From Anniella stebbinsi (Eukaryota > Chordata > Lepidosauria > Squamata > Anniellidae), in assembly GCA_029215795.1 (NCBI GenBank), contig JARDYH010000002.1, forward strand, positions 64,705,001-64,769,000: a stretch of 64,000 nucleotides of DNA, written 5' to 3'. Both the position numbers and the translations under genes were made by a program. Below, piece by piece: positions 22,437-34,583 of the stretch. Each line of letters opens with the position of its first letter. The stretch's first letter is position 1. The notes under the pieces are model-generated. The model saw only the letters and a program-made list of their open reading frames with translations, had not been told where the DNA came from and did no database searches.

Positions 22437-24110
22437 TATTGGATTTATTTATTTATTTATTTACTGCATTTCTATACCGCCCAATAGCCAGAGCTCTCTG
22501 GGTGGTTTACAAAAATTAAAACCATAAAAACCATTCAAAATATAGAATGACGACAGTATGAAAACATAATATAAAATACAGGATAAAAGCACAACCAGGA
22601 TAAAAACCGAGCAGCCATGCAGAAATTAATACAGAATTAAAATACAAATTTAAACAGCAAGGTTAAAAATCGAACTGAAGAACTCTTAAAATACTGTGAA
22701 AATAAAAATGTATTCACCTGGCATCTGAAGGAGTATAATGTAGGTAACAGGCAAACCTCTCTGGGGAGCTCATTCCACAGCCGGGGTGTCACGGCAGAGA
22801 AGGCCCTCCTCCTGGTAGCCACCTGCCTCACTTTCTTTGGCAGGAGCTCATGGAGAAGGACCCCCAAAGATGTTCTTAGGGTATGGGCAGGTACATATGG
22901 GAGGAGGCGCTACTTCAGATTTGAATATTAATACTAGCACTTTGAATCAGGCCTGGACCTGGACCGGCAGCCAGTGAAGCTGGAAAAGGACTGGCATAAT
23001 ATGGTATCGTTGACCAGTCCCTGTTAACTGTCTGGCTGCCCTGTTTTTTACCAATTGAAATTTCCAGACCATTTTCAAAGGCAGCCCCACGTGTAATGTA
23101 TTGCAGTAATCCAGACGAGAGATTATCAGAGCATGGATAACTGTAGCTAGGCTATCTCTGTTCAGATAAGTGTGCAGTTGGTAATCAACCTAAGCTGATA
23201 AAAGGTGCTCCTTGCCACTGAGTTCACCTGTGCCTCAAGTGACAGTTCTGGATCCAGGAGCACCCCCAAACTACGAACCTGATCTTTTAGGGGGAGTACA
23301 ACCCCATCCAGCACAGAGTGAACATCACCTAGCTGGATAAACGAACCACCCACAAATAATACCTCCATCTTATCTGGATTGAGTCTCAGTTTGTTGGCCC
23401 TCATCCAGTCCATTACCGTGCCCAGGCACTGATTCAGAACAGCCACTACCTCACCTGTGTTTGATGAAAAGGAGAGGTAGAGCTGGGTGTCATCCACATA
23501 TTGATGACACCTCAGCCCACATCTCCGGATAACTTCTCCCAGCTGTTTCATGTAAATGTTGAACAGCATAGGGGATAATATAGAGCCTTGTTGGACCTCA
23601 TGGCCTAGGTGCCATGGCACAGATCAATAATCCCCCAGCACCACCTTCTGGAATTGGCCATCCAAGTAGGAGTAGAACCACTGCAACACAGTGCCTCCAA
23701 CTCCCAGCCCAGACAACCTATCCTGAAGGATACCATGGTCGATGGTATCGAAAGCCGCTGAGAGGTCCAAGAGAATCAACAGGGTCACACTCCCTCTGTC
23801 CCTTTCCCGGTAAAGGTCATCCCACAGAGCAACCAAGGCAGTTTCTGTTCTAAAACCAGGCCTGAAGCCCGATTGAAATGGATCTAGATAATCCATTTCA
23901 TTCAAGAGTGCCTGGAGTTGTCCAGCAACAACCCGCTAAAGCACCTTGCCCGAGAAGGGGATATTAGCCACCGGCCTAGAGTTCTTAACATCCTCCAGAT
24001 CCAGGTTAGGCTTTTTCAGGAGTGGTCTGATTACCACCTCTTTTAAAGAGGCCGGCACCACTCCCTCTCTCAGAGCATTTGCCAATTGTTGAAATACATT
24101 GGTTCAATGT
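22437..24110 (-). mobile_element. CR1/L3-type LINE, 5'-truncated, inactive
   Basis: Reverse transcriptase is read on the minus strand. The upstream part is at 23624-23905 (LDPFQSGFRPGFRTETALVA, then LLDLSAAFDTIDH), with further RT sequence back to about 24100 that contains an in-frame stop. The palm with YVDD (normally YADD) and LRLNPDK is at 23162-23620, and the C-terminal tail RRRAFSAVTPRLWNELPREV at about 22700-22830. Frame changes and stops separate the blocks. The 3' end is at the left, with the 'ataccgcccaatagcc'-type UTR and an (ATTT)n tail at 22441-22461. The endonuclease half is missing, which is normal 5' truncation. Confidence 0.9.
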
Positions 24111-24317
24111 TCTTCCACTCCTACAAGTAAAATAGAAAAAAAAATGATACAAATGTCAGAATTATCTTTACCTTGTGTTCTGCTACTTAATGAATTGCAA
24201 AGAGGGAAGCTAGGAAAGTAAATAGCAAAAGGTAATGGGAAAATACACAAGCAGAATGTGTATTAACAAAGTACCCTGCTATTAGAAAGCCACTCTGAAA
24301 TAACATGTCAGTCATCC

Positions 24318-24395
24318 TGTAAGTTCAGTCAGTTCTGCAGTCTACTGCACAAAAGAAGTCGAGGCACAGCATCTGCTCTTTCCTTAGCATGAATG
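24318..24395 (+). repeat. 78-bp direct repeat, left copy
   Basis: This stretch from 'tgtaagttcagtcagttctg' to 'ctttccttagcatgaatg' recurs at 25516-25593 with only about three differences. The L2-like LINE lies between the two copies. Confidence 0.85.
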
Positions 24396-24484
24396 TGGTT
24401 TAAATACAAACCGTACCAGAAAATGAATGTGGTTTAAATACAAACCGTAATTATGTGGTTTAAATACAAGCCGTACCAGAAAAC
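24391..24484 (+). repeat. Tandem triplicate of ~30 bp
   Basis: The unit 'gtggtttaaatacaaaccgt' occurs three times, with 'accagaaaa' after the first and third. It begins at the right edge of the 78-bp direct repeat. Confidence 0.8.
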
Positions 24485-24499
24485 GGGACATAATGGGCT

Positions 24500-25374
24500 T
24501 ATGATTTTACTTATGAAACTGACATGGAGTAGAACTACACTGCTCAGTTCCTACCAACACACCCTATCTTTCAGGGTTTCTTGTTAGCCCTCTGCTCTTC
24601 TCTCTCTACACGTTTCCCTGGATACCCCCATCATCATTTTCAGTACCACGTGTCTGCAGATGGCACTCAACTCTGTCTTTGTATTCTACACCTCTAACTA
24701 TCTCTTCGATATTTCTGCTTGGTGCTTTGCCATCACCTCAAACTCAATATCTCTGAGCCCGAACTTTATTTTTACTGTTTGCTTCCAAGCCCTCCCCTTC
24801 CTGAATAGTCGTTGTTACAGTCCACCTCATTGAACAGGCATGTAGCCTTGGCTTTTGCGTCTCTCCTTCATTCCCCATATTCAGTGTGTAGCCAAGCTGT
24901 ATCACTTTTCCCTTTGCAACAGTGCAAAAAGTTCCTCTCCTTTCTGTTCTTATATCTGGCTGTGATCTTTGTTCAACTGACCGCCACTCTCCAGTGGGCT
25001 CCTCCTCCCTCAAAAGATACCACCTTTTCTCTCTTGCTGCCCCATATGCTTGGAACTGCCTCCTAGAAGACACTGGAGTTGTGCCACCTCTCTTTCTTCA
25101 TTCAAATCCCTTTCCAAAACTCAATTTTCCTTGAAGCCATTGGAACACAGCTCCTAGTTCCCACATCTTAATTGGCCTGAAAAGAAGCATGTGGAACTGA
25201 AATAACTTCACATTTGTTTCCTTGTTTACCAGTGCCTCCACTTCCCTTTCCTTCTTGTATCAAATTTTAGATTGTAAGTTCTTTGGGACAGTGACCTGTC
25301 TTCTTATACTCCATAAAGTGCCATGCACACTGAAGAAGCTGTGTAAACAATAAACAACAACAACAACAACAACC
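24500..25374 (+). mobile_element. L2-like LINE, 3' part, degraded
   Basis: Frame fragments on the + strand read as the end of reverse transcriptase: SLYTFPWIPPSSFSVPRV, then a remnant of the YADD region (about 24640-24670). The 3' end 'tagattgtaagttctttggg' with 'acagtgacctgtcttcttat' and 'agtgccatgcacac' is characteristic of L2 tails, followed by (ACA)n at 25351-25372. Many stops and frame changes show an old copy. Confidence 0.75.
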
Positions 25375-25515
25375 ATATGGTTCTCAGTAGTGTCACAGTA
25401 CTTAGGAAAGAAGTTTGGAAGAACAGAATACTTATGCTGTGCTAGCTACATCAGGATCCTGTGGGTGATCTAAATCTACTGCTGCTACAACAGTGATTTT
25501 GTAATTAGTACTTCA

Positions 25516-25593
25516 TGTAAGTTCAGTCAGTTCTGCAGTCTGCTGCACAAAAGAAGGCAAGGCACAGCATCTGCTCTTTCCTTAGCATGAATG
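25516..25593 (+). repeat. 78-bp direct repeat, right copy
   Basis: About 96% identical to 24318-24395. The similarity stops at the same point ('gcatgaatg'), after which the two loci differ. Confidence 0.85.
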
Positions 25594-25595
25594 CT

Positions 25596-27560
25596 GACAC
25601 TATTTAGCATCTCCACTTGGAAAGTGAGTAACACAGACTGCATTTCTTTTTAATACAGAGTTCCATCAGATGCAAGTAATTTTCACATCACTGCCAGAGA
25701 TGCCAAACTTGTGCCAAATTGTCAGGGACAGACTCTGCTTGGTTCTAGAAAAGGTGCGGTTGGCAAACTATACAGAAGATTCCCCACAACACATTCTGTT
25801 TTTCAAAAATGATAGAACAGATTCTGTGGATGTAAAAATTATTCTTCCAGTGCTCTTTTTGACTCTGAGGCTGCTTGGGAACCAGCCATACATTTACATA
25901 CTGGAATTTATTTCTGAATCCTAAGTTAAACATATCAAGAGTTCACAAATTAGTAAGATTTTCACAATCACACAACATGGTTCTACAGTTGAATAATAAA
26001 TTGGTCTTATACCCAGCATGCTGAAACACTGGAGAGCTGCTATTTACCTCACAAGCAGCCAGTAAAGGAGGGAGAGGGATGATGTTGTTGCGGTTTACTT
26101 TTTGCGTGTGCCCGTAACCACTAGGTACTCACCACATTTTCATTACTGGAAATGTCTGGAGGCAGCATACATTGTAGAGAACAAACCCTTACCAAGCTGT
26201 GCTGCTGTGGATATAAAAGCTGCCGTGTGTGCTTATTTATTAGAGCATAGGATTGCTTGCCGCGTTCATATTCTCCTTATTTCCCCAGAGAGTGGAAACA
26301 GGTTGTTGCATTAATAAAAGCCACAATTGTATAGTAACAGAACAGAAGATATAGTTGTACCTAGGAATGCCACTGACATTTTAGATGTGCCATTTGTAGT
26401 TGACAACAAGGCAAAGGGCTTGAATGGCTGTTAGCTTTGCGGAAGTAAACATTAAGGTAATTGGTTTAACCTTATGAAAGCAAAGGAAATATTTTATTTG
26501 AAGGGAAATGCCAGTGAAAGTTGCAATTCAAAATAACACCTCCAGCGTAATGCAAACATCATCACTACATTTTGCCCACTGTATGGCATGAAGTCACATC
26601 ACTGGATGATGTTTCATAACAAATTGTGTTAATGGACGCAAAGCTATTTGGCCAGAGCCAGCAGCAAGAAAGCCACAGCAAGGAATAGTGTGAGAGGCAT
26701 ATACTTGAGGCATTGATTAGAAGTGCAATCTATTTTATTTTATTGCAGGCATTGAAATGCATAAGTGAGGAAGTCAGAGCCAAATTATTATTTTTAAGTA
26801 TGCTGACATTTTGAAAAGAGTATTAAGTTGTTTCCTCTCCTCTGAAAACGAATATTTCATTCCTAATTTAAAACTAGTGTTTTAAAGTGTACAAAAGAGT
26901 TAATTTCAATATGAGAAAGACTGATAAGAGTCCACAGATAATCTCACACATTCCTGTCACATACTTTATAGTAATTGAATTTTAGTTGTTTCCTCAACTT
27001 TTTGGTAATCTTCTTCTGATTATTATTAAACCAACAAATAGCTAACAGAAGAAAAAAATGACCAATAGAGGAGCACAGGTCTGATTTGATCTCAGTATAA
27101 TAAATGTCGAATTTAGTAAACATTTGCAAAGCTTTTGAAAATGTGAACTCATTTGATATTATATATAAAAAGTGGGGCCTTCAATAAAATGTAGTATGGA
27201 GTGTTTGGGAGGCCACTCAGCCACTTATTCCAATTCCCGTCCCCCAACCAATCAGCATTCTGTGCTTAATGAGCATGCTCAGTCCACATTGAGCTGTTTC
27301 CTGTCCCTGCCTTTCAGTTTTTTTCCTAAAGCTTTTTCTACTTCTACAAACCTCTCCTGTGCATGGATAGTGGTTCTTTGGCTGCTTAAGCTTTGAGAAT
27401 GAATTTACACTGAATATAGAAGAGGATTATAGCTTTGAACAGGAGGATAGGAGTGACTTTTTTAGAATTTGTTTTAATTTATAAAGAATAATTTTCTGCT
27501 TTTTGAAACAGCCGTACGATCTGAGCATCAGAGAGAGAGAGAGAGAGAGGAAAAAAGGCC
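25596..27560. other. No gene seen; (GA)n at 27530
   Basis: AT-rich non-coding sequence. The 84-codon frame at 25670-25924 has a plausible composition, but no known relative and no splice context. A (GA)n microsatellite lies at 27530-27550. Confidence 0.5.
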
Positions 27561-27619
27561 TTGTAGCAGAATGAATAAGCTAGGAGATCAGGTTATTTAT
27601 CGTTATTGTTACTATTTTA

Positions 27620-28124
27620 CTAACAGCATCATTGTGTTTTCTTACCATCGCTATGGCCTATAAAGCCTATAAAGCTATAACCTATAAAGCCTTAAACGGT
27701 TTGGGACCACAATACCTGATGGAACACCTTTCCTGACAAGAAACTACCCATACACTACGCTCAACATCAAAGGTCCTCCTCCGGGTGCCTACTCCGAGGG
27801 AAGCTTGGAGGACGGCAACAAGAGAGAGGGCCTTCTCTGTGGTGCCCCCTCAATTATGGAATGATCTCCCCAATGGGGCCCGCCTGGCACCAACACTGTT
27901 ATCTTTTTGGCGCCAGGTCAAAACTTTTCTCCCAGGCATTTTAACAGCTTAAGTTGTGGTTTTAACTGACTTTGTGGCCAGGCTTAAAAGTTTAAAATGT
28001 TTTAAATATCAGCTGTTTTATGTTTTATGGTTTTAAATTTTGTATATTGACTTTTTAATGTTCAATCTTTTAATTTTTGTAAACCGCCCAGAGAGCTTCG
28101 GCTGTGGGGCAGTATATAAATGTA

Positions 28125-28164
<40 letters not shown>

Positions 28165-28472
28165 GCCTCCTGCAGCTGTCCCACATAGCAATTATTTCTA
28201 TGTGGAAAAGAAAGAGGAAGCAGCAACGACTGCATGGCCCATTCAGTGGGTGTTTTTATTGTGCTGCTTTTCCTGCACACAGCAGGAAATGGCTGCACGT
28301 TTCCCTTTAAAAAAATTAGTCAGATTTACCGGGGTCTATTTTGTAACGGAAAAAAAGACCAGAGGGAGCAGGAGACATGCGAGAGGTGGATGCCGTCGTC
28401 AAAAGGATGCGTAAAAAACAATGAGTGGGCAGTAACGAGCGTGCGATAAAACACTCATCTGATGACACCCTA
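27620..28472. mobile_element. MITE (family D), split by a CR1 3' end
   Basis: The outer parts 27620-27659 ('agcatcattgtgttttctta', 'ccatcgct') and 28162-28472 (from 'cattcagtgggtgttttta' to 'actcatctgatgacaccct') align with a second copy at 32136-32481. The middle is a LINE insertion flanked by ATGGCCT. Without it the element is about 345 bp. The ends resemble inverted repeats around 'gtgtcatca'. Confidence 0.65.
27660..28161 (+). mobile_element. CR1/L3 LINE 3' end, nested
   Basis: Carries the LINE C-terminal stretch 'gagggccttctctgtggtgc' (REGLLCGA/RAFSVV type), the 'tttttggcgccaggtcaaaa' block and the 3' UTR end 'aaaccgcccagagagcttcg', closing with (AAT)n at 28119-28161. Flanking ATGGCCT at 27653-27659 and 28162-28168 is a 7-bp target duplication. 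Near 27656-27690 'cctataaag' is repeated three times. Confidence 0.85.
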
Positions 28473-31083
28473 AATGAAGATTTCTTTACAATGCCGAAGG
28501 CGAAATAATTATCATTGTGTGTGTTATTCTTTCTTGAGATGTTTTGAACAAGGCCTACTATAATCCCTCCAACAAGCTCCTTTATGCTTCCTCCCTGTTT
28601 ATATAACTGCTGCAAGAAGATGTTTCTGCCTCCTCAGTGAAAACCCAAGCGAACTGTGAAAAGCTCTAAAATAATCACTCAGAACTGGGTGAATGGCAAC
28701 AAAACGGCAAATGAGATTCATTGTAAACAACCATAAAGTAAATATTGTCATTGATCTTATAGGGCCTTCTGTTGAGGTTGGAACACCCCCTGCTGCTTGA
28801 AGTAGCAGAAAGCTTGTGCCTCTTCACCCAATAAGTAAAGAAAAGTGAGGAATCCACCCGCCCAACAACTTGTATTTAAAGGGTGAGAGATCCCTGTGAG
28901 AGATCTTTCCATTCCTGCCACCCACCCAAGTTCAAATAAAATTTCAGGGGGCATTTTCAACCAATCCCCACAATATGTCAAATAATGTCACCCAAATACT
29001 TCAACTCAACTTTGGTATAAAACAATACACACTGGACAAAAGAATTCAGCTTGATAGACACATTGACGTAACATACACTTTTAGGACTCATACTCAGTTA
29101 CAAACTCATAAAAAGATTAATGAAGATTATGATAAGCAAACTTGTTTTATTTATAACTTAATTCACCCAATTCTTAGTTGTTCTTGCATTGCTAAAATGT
29201 GCAGAGATCAACTTCATGCATTTCAGGTTATATAATCCTGACAGTTGTCACTTGAACACATGAAACTGCTGCAAGGGATTGTACCCTCTAACTTCCTTGA
29301 TCGGAAAGAATTCCATCTCTTGAGAATATTGCTTCAGCTGTAAGTTGTTGCATTAGAGTCTTTGTTTCATAAAAAATCTTTTTGTTTGACAATTGGAAAG
29401 TTTGTAATGGAACATGGTGAAGGGGAGAAACTGTATTAAAATGGTATCTTGGATCACCAATAGAAATATACACTCAAATAATGTTCCACTTACCATTTGT
29501 GTACATGTAATGAATTAAAGATATCAGCACTTGCTGCTCTAAGCTTCAGGCAAAGGACGTACTTTATTTCTTGTGAAAAATAGAAAATAAAAGCCAGCTA
29601 TTTTTAGTTTGTTTTGGATAATGCACTTCTGCTAGCACACTTTTATTAATGCTACAGTGTTTCAGTATAATATGTTTTAAGAACATGTTCTCAGCAAAAT
29701 TGCATTCGTCAGTTTTGTTTTAGTTTTTGTTTGATCTGCTTAATTTAGGGTTGACTAGTTTGCCTTCTGATGAGTAATGATCAAGTGGAAATTGAACTAG
29801 TCAAATTTAACATGAATGAAAAATTGTGTGGAAACAGTATTTTTATTATTTCATACCAGCAATCAATCTCCCCATGTTTGTTTGTCTGAAAACAAACAGA
29901 CTCCAGACATTTCTCACAGGTAATAAGTCATTTGGGGTAATATGTTATAATACCGTATTAGATCATCAATCATATCAGAATAGATAGAACAACTGTTAAT
30001 TTATGGCACAAATTGATCATTGTTTAAGAATTAGCATTTTGAAATCTTTCTTTGAAAAAAAATGTAACCTTTGAATAACTTGACCTCTTTGTTTCTTCTA
30101 ATTTGCTTTTTTCACTACCTGGCTCCATTGCTTTGACCACTTTTTTCCCATTTAATCTCACTGGCTCTCATAATGTCTGCATTTATCATAGACTCCTTTT
30201 GTCAGTTATGAAGATTGCATTTTAAGGTAAATATTCTACAATAAATACTGTGATATGGTCATGGTATTTCCATGTGGTCAGTAAATAGCAAGGCATACTC
30301 TACACCCATGGATAATGACTACATGGTTACTATTCAGAAATCATTTAAAAATGTAAATAGCATTATATATGATGCTTGTTCATCCTGTAACATTATTTGT
30401 AGATTTTGTAAATCCATATATAGGATAGTCTTGCAACTGGATTCTTTTGCTGTAAATAAATCATTGGGGATATTGCATATATTCATTGGGCCTAATATAA
30501 TTTGGAAGAGGTATTTAAAACATATCTTAATGAGAGATAAAGAAGACTTAAGGAGTTGGATATTATATCTTACAGGAGCTAAAGTGGTCGAGTATTTCAT
30601 TAGATAACTTGTCACTGATAAGATCTGAACTACATAATGGAGTAAAATAGGCAATATATGTGAGATATATATGCAATTGGGCTTTGTTTTTTATTAAAAT
30701 CCATGCAGTTTCACAGGATTTGGACAAAATCATGCAGTATTGATTTTGTTAATTCTCAGAGTGTGTTACTTTTTATTCCTTTCAGTGTATTTTTACTTTA
30801 TTGACCACCCAGAGCCCCTTATAATCATAAGAGCAAAATGTTAGTATAATTGTGGGGTGCCTTCTCTGTAAATATTCTGAACTTCCTGAGCTTAAAGCTC
30901 ATCCCTTGCATTGTGATTTTTGTTTATGGCTATCCCTTTTGTCTAATTAATTTGAATCCTGTCTTAGAGAAAGACATACAAGAAATGGAAATAATAATTT
31001 TTATGATCAACAAACAGTATTGTGGGACATAATGACTAACTCATTTAATCATGCCTCAGAACCCCCTTTTCAGATACACAAAG
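28473..31083. other. No gene seen
   Basis: AT-rich. I recognise no exon. A LINE tail-like stretch ('ttgaccacccagagcccctt') lies at about 30800. The 111-codon frame at 30272-30607 has no known relative. Confidence 0.5.
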
Positions 31084-31304
31084 GCTGAATTCGGATGACA
31101 CAATAAGCAACGGGGGGGGGGGAAACAATCGTCAGTGTATTGACTATCGTGTCATCCGAATGCTGCCATAGTCAACTCAGTGCTGATCCTAATCCACACC
31201 ACAGTTTATTATTTATTACTATGTTGTGTGGGGAGTACCCCCTAGATGAACATCTGTAAAGTTGATTATTACCCCACCATTGACTATCATGTTGCCCGAA
31301 TTCA
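31084..31304. mobile_element. Short MITE with GGCTGAATTCGG termini
   Basis: The left end GGCTGAATTCGGATGACAC and the right end GTTGCCCGAATTCAGCC are inverted, and AAA or AAAG flanks both ends. The inner 'gactatcgtgtcatccgaat' is a further inverted copy of the terminus. A run of ten G lies at about 31112. Confidence 0.7.
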
Positions 31305-31605
31305 GCCAAAGTGTTATCATAACTTGGCAAGTATATATACACATGGTTGGGTGGGGGTGGACATGTGAGCAAAATATTGTTGGTGACAACACAAGAATCA
31401 TTGTACTGGTAAGCTAATTAATGCCACTAATGGGATAAAAATGTGTTATCTCAAGTGATTTCATGGTGGAGTTTTCCTTTGAAGTGCCTTTGTTCCTGGC
31501 CACTTTAAGGTTAGTTCAGAGTGTCCTGGGAGATTGAAATGTTCTTTCATTGGTTTCTGAATATTGCCTTTTCTGATGAATGTCCATTTATTTGTTTACA
31601 TAGAC

Positions 31606-31904
31606 TAGCGGTAGACAACGTTTTGGGGCCATAGGCACATTTGGCAATTTGAGCAATTGCCCAGGTGAGGCACAGGACAACCAACTGGTCCAAAAGATTG
31701 AGTACAATAGACTGAGAGGTGCAGTCTGAACCCCAAGTCATTAAATAACTGCTTTCAACCCATAGATTTCAGCATCAACAGAAACCTTTCACAACAATCC
31801 CAGTTGTTGTTGTTAATGTGGGAGGGGTAGGGCACCTTGTCCTGCACCAAGAAATATATCCGGGGACACATTGGTACCAGCAAGCACCATATTGCCTACC
31901 CCTT
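31606..31904. mobile_element. hAT-like MITE, 299 bp, perfect 8-bp TSD
   Basis: Begins TAGCGGTAGACAACG and ends TTGCCTACCCCTT, a diverged CAGGGGTAGGCAAC terminus. ACATAGAC flanks both sides (31598-31605, 31905-31912), the 8-bp duplication expected for hAT. No coding potential. Confidence 0.85.
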
Positions 31905-32135
31905 ACATAGACTGATCTGTTTATACTAAGTAAAATGCAGAAGGGAATGGCTGCCAGACGCCGGCATATATCTTAATGCTTCCTATAAATAGAGAAACCA
32001 GAAATATTTAGCGTAAGGATGAGTATGCTATCAGAAAAGAGACGGCATCCAGCTAATGTCTGAAAGGACTGTGAATTATGCTAGGGTTGTTTAATCCTAA
32101 AATAACCTCTGCCACCCATCTTCAGATGACACAAG

Positions 32136-32481
32136 AAGAGTGTCATCATGCAGGGAAAATCATGTTTGCTTACCATCGCTCCTCACTGGCGTGTTTGTTC
32201 CTCACATCTCCTTTCAAAAGAGGAAGTAAACAACTTGCACGTGGCCTATTCAGTGGGCCGTTTTGATCGCGCTGCTTGTCCTGCACGCAGCAGGAGATAG
32301 CAGCAACTTCCGTCTTTAAAAATAAGTCGGGCATATGGGGGGGGGGGGTGTTTCACATGAAGAAGCTAAAAGCGGTGGGAGGCGTGCGGGAAGCAGATGA
32401 TGTCATGAGAGGGACCCGCAAAAATCTGTGAGTGCCCAGTAACGAACATGCAATGAAATGCTCATCTGATGGAGCTCTAAG
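32136..32481. mobile_element. Family D MITE, uninterrupted copy
   Basis: Shares 'gcttaccatcgct', 'cattcagtgggc', 'cctgcac.cagcaggag', the 'agtgcccagtaacgaacatg' block and the end 'gctcatctgatgg' with 27620-28472. It contains a run of about a dozen G at 32337. It lacks the LINE insertion and so shows the original structure. Confidence 0.65.
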
Positions 32482-32999
32482 CCACAGCAATCCCCACTCG
32501 AGGCTTGCATATTTGTAATGGTGGACAGCACATACTCCATTGCCCTGAGGGTAAAGATGCCACAGGAGTCTGGTTTGGGCTCGAGTTCAGTGATCTCTTG
32601 TAGGCTCACCCCCCTGGATGCCAGCCCACAGATCCCTAGTCTTGTCCAACTTGGTGTGTGTCAAGTTGGGCAAGTGAAGGGATCCCCGTGTGTCTGCGAG
32701 CTGTCGTTTGTGTGAAAATCCATGCTCGGCTACTTATGTAAATCATAATTTGAATAAAATAGAGGCCATAAATAGCATCATTTACATAAAATTACAGATG
32801 TAAATGGCGGCTCATGGGATGGTAGCTTGTGGACTGTTCGGCAGCTTGCTCAGTGCACCAAACAGGAGTGGATAAGTGGCGGTGGTCCAATGTGCGGTGC
32901 ATGGGGGGGTTTATCTATCCCTACCTGAAGGTTAATTAACTCATGGAGGGTTGTCATGTTGTCTGAACCAAACACATGGTCAGGATCAGGACAAAGGAT
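32482..32999. repeat. No gene; MITE fragment at 32790-32995
   Basis: The second part carries 'gagggttgtcatgttgtctg' and 'aaccaaacac', similar to the interior of the element at 21741. The first part has nothing recognisable. Confidence 0.4.
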
Positions 33000-33122
33000 T
33001 GAATCCGTAGACCCATTGAAATTGATGGGATTTTTCGATCTTGTCCACTTTTGTCATGGTTATTGTAGCTCCCATTCAGTTAATGGTTCTACTTTTAAGT
33101 AAGACTAACATTGGATTCAACT
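33000..33122. repeat. ~90-bp palindromic squamate repeat
   Basis: 'acccattgaaattgatggga' and the end 'actaacattggattcaactc' match the copies at 14150 and 42842. Confidence 0.65.
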
Positions 33123-33712
33123 CAAATAATTTTACAATGTTTCTATAATTATAATCCTCTATATCATCCAATTCTATAATCCTCCAGCATATCTATAGGG
33201 TTAGTTTCCAAAATATGTATTTATGAAAGCAATACCAACTTCTAGTCATTTGTTCAGCATTCCCCACTGCCTTAGATCATGTATAATTTATGTATTTATT
33301 TGTAACTCTTGCAACATGCAGCTGTTAACTTTTGCAGCAAGAATATCCCATAGCAACCTATAATTGGCCATTTGGTACACTATATATTTGAGACATGTTA
33401 AGAGAACCACTTCTCTCTCTTGATGAAAGCCCATTTTAAAACCATGACCACCTAAATCAAGAATCGCATTTTCCATTGAAGAATGCCTTCAGCTGGTTAA
33501 AAAAAGATATGACTTTCAATATTTAGGGCTTCAGGATAGAATTTATGCATTTAATGCAGATTCCATTTGATATCTCTGCATTAACATCTTTTGAGTTCAT
33601 CTGTGAATATAGGCCAGGTCAAGTATGAAATAAAAGAGATAACATTTAATAAAAATGGTAGAGATAACAACTAAATGGAAATTATACTACAGCACATGAT
33701 TGCAGACTGTGT
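33123..33712. other. No gene seen
   Basis: AT-rich spacer with no recognisable element. Confidence 0.5.
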
Positions 33713-34110
33713 TAAGGCCCTCCTCCGAGTGCCTCCTCTGAGGGAAGCTCGGAGGTCGGCAACAAGAGAGAGGGCCTTCTCTGTGGTGGCTCCCCAATTG
33801 TGGAACGATCTCCCCAACGAGGCCCGCCTGGCGCCAACATTGTTATCTTTTCGGCGCCAGGTCAAGACTTTCCTCTTCTCTCAGGCATTTGGCAATATCT
33901 GAGGAGCCTGGGTTTGTTTTGTTTTGTTTTTGTAGTTTTTTGAAGTGTTGAAGTGGTTCTTAAATGTACAGATTGTGTGTATGTTGTATGTTTTTGCTGT
34001 TTTAATTTTTGTATATTGTTTTTAATTGTTTTTAATCCTATGTAAACCGCCCAGAGAGCTTCGGCTATGGGGCAGTATACAAATGTAATAAATAAATAAA
34101 TAAATAAATC
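33713..34110 (+). mobile_element. CR1/L3 LINE 3' end
   Basis: The + strand reads RERAFSVVAPQLWNDLPNEARLAPTLLSFRRQVKTFLF, the conserved C-terminal tail of this LINE group. It is followed by the 3' UTR and 'aaaccgcccagagagcttcg', ending in (AATA)n at 34086-34109. Same subfamily as 27660-28161 and better preserved. Confidence 0.9.
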
Positions 34111-34258
34111 TATCTTATATTTAGTTGCAGTGGCATAATCCACAGAACAGACCCATAAAATGTAATATCAATACTTGTAGGTATTGAACACAGTAAGGTT
34201 GGCATGATATTCTAACGACAGGACAGATTTTCTTTGTAATGAGGTTCCGTGTAGGAAT

Positions 34259-34336
34259 TCATAAGAACATAAGAAGTGGCATTCTGAATGAAACAAAGGC
34301 CTATCTAGTTCAGCATTCTGTTCCTGCAATTCTGTT
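34259..34336 (+). mobile_element. CR1-type 3' region fragment
   Basis: 'cataagaacataagaagtgg' followed by 'tatctagttcagcattctgt' matches the start of the repeat seen complete at 58539. Confidence 0.6.
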
Positions 34337-34524
34337 TCCCCTTCTTTTTAAAATACCCTCCCTAAGGTATTTGGACGGGGGGTGGGATGTCGGAGGGAAG
34401 TTTTATTCCTCTTCTTCAGAACATTCTGGCCCTGATCTGAATTGGGGATGTGCAGTTACACTAGAATAAATAAAACTGTCAATTGCCTGCTACATAATTA
34501 TCATAGCATGTAGTTTGGCCTTTA

Positions 34525-34583
<59 letters not shown>

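Noticed and set aside
25670..25924. 84-codon frame with protein-like composition
   Set aside because: No known relative, no splice sites that fit, and length within chance for AT-rich DNA.
28104..28310. Open frames of poly-Asn or poly-Ile across (AAT)n
   Set aside because: They are translations of the LINE's microsatellite tail.
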